A stretch of 64,000 nucleotides of DNA. Source: Promethearchaeota archaeon (GTDB lineage: Archaea > Asgardarchaeota > Lokiarchaeia > Sigyniarchaeales > SOKP01). Below, piece after piece: positions 61,602 through 64,000 of the stretch. Within the stretch, counting starts at the first letter, position 1. The number at the start of each line of letters is the position of its first letter. The stretch covers positions 62,001 to 126,000 of the forward strand of contig JAHLWP010000006.1 of the NCBI GenBank assembly GCA_019057865.1. Direction: 5' to 3'. The translations under genes and the position numbers were made by a program. The notes under the pieces were generated by a model, which saw only the letters and a program-made list of their open reading frames with translations, was not told where the DNA came from and made no database searches.

Positions 61602-62612
61602 GTGTCTGTTGATAGAAAGAAATTAACAGCGCTACTTAAATGGTATAGTCAATCAGTTGAAAATGTAATAGCAGTCCTAGTACTAAATAGACATGGTTTA
61701 GTGATTGATGCTTTAACAAGATCACCAGAAAAATCTGTTGAAGAAGAGATAGTTGGGGGTATTAGTGCTCTAGTAGAGCCCGTGTTAAATAGAATTACAG
61801 AAGAATTTAGTTCAGGATCTTTTGGAACAGGCACTTTTGATACCGAAGAACATAGATTCATTTTTTGTGAAGCAGGACCAGAAGCAATTTTAGTGACTGT
61901 ATTAGATGCCATAGCGATGGTGGATCCAGTATTTCCTTATGCTTATCTGACAGCAGAGAAAATAACTCGAATTTTTGATGGTCGAACAGTAAGCCCGGTA
62001 ATTCCTAAACTATTTACTGCAAAAGAAGATCAAAATATTGAGAGGAAAGTGGATGCACTCCAAAAAATTAATGTTAATTCAGGAGAATACGCTTATAAAT
62101 TAATTTTAGGTGGTGATGGTGCTGTTGGAAAAACAAGTATGGTCCATCGTTTTGTAGAAGATGAATTCGAAAAAGATTATAAGTCTACGATTGGAACTTC
62201 AATAATGAAAAAAGAATGTAGTTTCGAAGGGTTAAGTAGTGCAGTTCGTTTTGTCATTTGGGATTTAGCAGGTCAATCCCAGTTTAAAAGAGTTAGACTA
62301 TCTTATTTAGCAAAAGCAGAAGCAGGAATTTTAGTTTTTGATGTAACTAGAAGAGAAACTTTTGAAAATATTGATAATTGGTATAATGAATTTATTCAAG
62401 CCTCAGAAAATATTTCTCTTATTTTAGTTGGAAATAAGATAGATTTAGAAGATAAACGATTAGTTTCAACTGAAGAGGGAGAAGAAGTAGCACAAAAATT
62501 AGAATTATCTTATATAGAAACATCAGCTCTTACAGGAGAAAATATTGATGATGCTTTTAGAATACTTGCTTTACAAATGATAAAGCGGTATTTTACCACT
62601 GAAGAAGTATAA
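61602..62612 (+). CDS. Roadblock-domain/Ras-like small GTPase fusion
   Basis: A 336-residue protein read from a GTG start. Residues about 1-130 form a roadblock/LC7-type domain (SVENVIAVLVLNRHGLVIDA, then EHRFIFCEAGPEAILVTVLD). A linker of about 30 residues leads to a Rab/Ras-like GTPase: P-loop GGDGAVGKTS (171-179), switch I Thr in YKSTIGTS (Thr196), WDLAGQ (220-225; the Gln is the catalytic residue), NKID (278-281) and ETSA (306-309). There is no C-terminal cysteine for prenylation, so membrane anchoring, if any, must come from a partner. Small GTPases and roadblock proteins are hallmark Asgard families; in eukaryotes, separate roadblock proteins act as GTPase scaffolds. Here the two are fused. 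Confidence 0.95.
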   Translation: MSVDRKKLTALLKWYSQSVENVIAVLVLNRHGLVIDALTRSPEKSVEEEIVGGISALVEPVLNRITEEFSSGSFGTGTFDTEEHRFIFCEAGPEAILVTVLDAIAMVDPVFPYAYLTAEKITRIFDGRTVSPVIPKLFTAKEDQNIERKVDALQKINVNSGEYAYKLILGGDGAVGKTSMVHRFVEDEFEKDYKSTIGTSIMKKECSFEGLSSAVRFVIWDLAGQSQFKRVRLSYLAKAEAGILVFDVTRRETFENIDNWYNEFIQASENISLILVGNKIDLEDKRLVSTEEGEEVAQKLELSYIETSALTGENIDDAFRILALQMIKRYFTTEEV

Positions 62613-62616
62613 AGAA

Positions 62617-62715
62617 AGCCTCTGGGGGGAATTGAACCCCCGACCTACAGATATTTCTGTAAATCTTTATTGTTACACATACGAATCTGTTGCTATACCG
62701 CTAAGCCACAGAGGC
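62617..62715 (-). tRNA. tRNA-Thr (anticodon CGU) with canonical intron
   Basis: The acceptor stem is GCCTCTG/CAGAGGC with discriminator U. The D-arm is GGC...GCGGTATAGC. The anticodon stem is ACAGA/TCTGT, and the loop reads TTCGTA plus a 27-nt intron at 62653-62679 before A38. The T-arm is GGGGGTTCAATTCCCCC. The intron is at the canonical 37/38 position. The gene is antisense to the flanking protein genes and begins 5 bases after the GTPase stop. Confidence 0.92.
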
Positions 62716-62768
62716 TTTTCATACGATTCATTAAATAATAATTCGAAACAAATTTTAAATTTTACCTT

Positions 62769-63782
62769 ATGAGAAATAATGATAAGTTAGGGAATTTAGG
62801 AGAACTTAAACTGATTAAGATTATTGAAGAGACAGTTTATGAAAAGACAGGAAGTCATTTAATCAGAGACGATTCATTCTTTTTCTCGCTTGATCATAAT
62901 GACAAAAATATTCTAATTTTTAATTCTGATATGCTAGTATCGACAACTGATGTACCTTCTCAAATGAAATCTTATCAAATCGGTCGAAAAGCTGTTCTTA
63001 TGAATATTAGCGATTTAATAGTAAAAAGTGTTGAACCACTCGGAATTTTTATTTCTTTAGGGTTGCCTAAAGATATGTTGTTAAAAAATTTTAGAGATTT
63101 AATCTCTGGTATCATTGATTATTGTAAAAAATTAAATTTAGAATATATTGGAGGAGATCTTAATGAAACTAAAGAGATTATTATTAATCCGACTGTATTT
63201 GGAACTCAAGATCCTTCAAAATTAATATATAGAACTGGAATGAAGTCTGGGGATTATTTAGTTGCAAATCGTAAATTTGGCCTAACGGGAGTTGGATTTG
63301 ATATACTACTCTCCAAAAATGGTAATATTGAAAATTATGCCTCATACCGGAGATCAGTAAATAGCATTATAGAACCTGAAGATATAGGTTATGAATCTTT
63401 TATTTTATCCGAAAATAACTTAGCTACTGCAAGTATAGATTCATCTGACGGTTTAGCAAAATCTTTAACTGATTTAATGTATTCTAATCCAAATATAGGT
63501 TTTGAAATTGAATTTAGTGACCAATTAATTGATGAAGAGGCTAAAAATTACTCTAAAAAGTTTAAAATCTCTCTTGAAGACTTAGTTTTTAATGCAGGTG
63601 AGGAATTTATACATCTTTTTACAATCGACCCAAAAGACTATGATACTGCCAAGAAATTAATTAGAGAAAGTAATGGTCAAATTTATTTAATAGGAAAAGT
63701 GATTTCAGACGGTAAGATTTTCTTTTTATCTAAAGGAAAAAAAAATGAATTAAAATACTTTGGATTTGAACATTTTAAATAG
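62769..63782 (+). CDS. thiL: Thiamine-monophosphate kinase-like protein
   Basis: A 337-residue protein of the AIR-synthase/ThiL superfamily. N-terminal LGNLGELKLIKIIEETVYEK resembles the ThiL start 'GEFGLI'. DMLVSTTDVPSQM and AVLMNISDLIVKSVEPLGIF align with the ATP and metal site. GGDLNETKEIIINPTVFG and ASIDSSDGLAKSLTDLM are family blocks, and NAGEEFIHLFTI stands where ThiL has GGEDYELLFT. Thiamine-monophosphate kinase makes thiamine pyrophosphate. Because the GGED motif differs (NAGEE), a related kinase cannot be excluded. Same strand as the GTPase gene, separated by the antisense tRNA-Thr. Confidence 0.8.
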   Translation: MRNNDKLGNLGELKLIKIIEETVYEKTGSHLIRDDSFFFSLDHNDKNILIFNSDMLVSTTDVPSQMKSYQIGRKAVLMNISDLIVKSVEPLGIFISLGLPKDMLLKNFRDLISGIIDYCKKLNLEYIGGDLNETKEIIINPTVFGTQDPSKLIYRTGMKSGDYLVANRKFGLTGVGFDILLSKNGNIENYASYRRSVNSIIEPEDIGYESFILSENNLATASIDSSDGLAKSLTDLMYSNPNIGFEIEFSDQLIDEEAKNYSKKFKISLEDLVFNAGEEFIHLFTIDPKDYDTAKKLIRESNGQIYLIGKVISDGKIFFLSKGKKNELKYFGFEHFK

Positions 63783-63882
63783 AAGAATTCTTATATTATA
63801 GTAAATTTAAACTATTCATATTAAGCAACATCACATTAAGCAACTATTAACTATTGTAAAGATGATATGAAATAATGTTTAA

Positions 63883-63956
63883 GGGCTATTGGCGCAGGCA
63901 GGTAGCGCAGCAGGCTTTTAACCTGACGGTCGGGGGTTCAATTCCCCTATAGCCCG
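63883..63956 (+). tRNA. tRNA-Lys (anticodon UUU)
   Basis: A 74-nt cloverleaf without an intron. The acceptor stem is GGGCTAT/ATAGCCC with discriminator G. The D-arm (GGCGCAGGCAGGTAGCGC) is identical to the D-arm of tRNA-Lys(CUU) at 2856. The anticodon loop is CTTTTAA, and the T-arm is GGGGGTTCAATTCCCC. The intron-free state contrasts with its isoacceptor. Confidence 0.94.
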
Positions 63957-64000
63957 TTTATTTTTATATGGGTACTTTGATAAACTAAAACCTTGAAGTT

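Noticed and set aside
1..64000. Insertion sequences, prophage genes, CRISPR arrays or rRNA genes
   Set aside because: No transposase, integrase, phage structural gene, spaced repeat array or rRNA segment was recognised anywhere in the window.

Overview
The window is AT-rich archaeal chromosome, dense with genes and with short spacers. Core genes are clearly archaeal: TFB, GatD/GatE, both PolD subunits, Orc1/Cdc6, Nop5 with fibrillarin, an archaeal S-adenosylmethionine synthetase, CarS, RtcB with archease, and pelota. Several others have a eukaryote-like flavour: a roadblock domain fused to a Ras/Rab-type GTPase, a longin-like protein, AN1 zinc fingers on intramembrane-protease folds, a JAMM-fold protein, a polyproline protein and a WH2-like peptide. 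This combination points to an Asgard archaeon, probably of the Lokiarchaeia type. That lineage call is an inference from gene content; no rRNA is present.

Layout. 1-7 kb: a partial small protein, a conserved archaeal protein, four tRNA genes, a truncated acyltransferase, a JAMM protein, two tandem HisKA-receiver proteins, a broken zinc-ribbon gene and TFB. 7-20 kb: housekeeping genes (radical SAM maturase, ribosomal protein uL2, gatD-gatE, elp3, pyrD-pyrK, nop5-fibrillarin, rnhB). 20-30 kb: two HTH regulators, the SAM synthetase, two membrane proteins with left-handed beta-helices, two AN1-finger membrane proteins, hypB and an Lsm protein. 30-39 kb: a compact eight-gene minus-strand cluster that I do not recognise as a known system. 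It contains a degenerate SMC/Rad50-like ATPase, a kite/MAGE-like winged-helix protein, a AAA+ ATPase and zinc-ribbon and coiled-coil partners. 39-50 kb: an Elf1-like gene, coiled-coil and polyproline proteins, radical SAM proteins, pelota, CutA, a longin-like protein, rtcB and archease. 50-64 kb: a NusA-like KH protein, carS, a replication block (cdc6, a SWIM-like protein, DP1, DP2), an M28 peptidase, the roadblock-GTPase, thiL and three tRNAs.

A thread through the window is small introns. Five of the seven tRNA genes carry insertions of 19-30 nt: three at the canonical 37/38 site, one in a D-loop and one in the anticodon stem. Two protein genes, rnhB (RNase HII) and an Elf1-like factor, are interrupted inside their most conserved motifs by 30 and 31 nt. 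Removing these restores full reading frames. In rnhB the joined exons fold into a hairpin with a 7-nt loop, and the insertion sits between loop bases 6 and 7, exactly as in a tRNA anticodon arm. This suggests that the tRNA splicing endonuclease also processes some mRNAs here. The ligase RtcB and its activator archease are convergent neighbours in the same window.

The second candidate for something undescribed is the 30.2-39.2 kb cluster.
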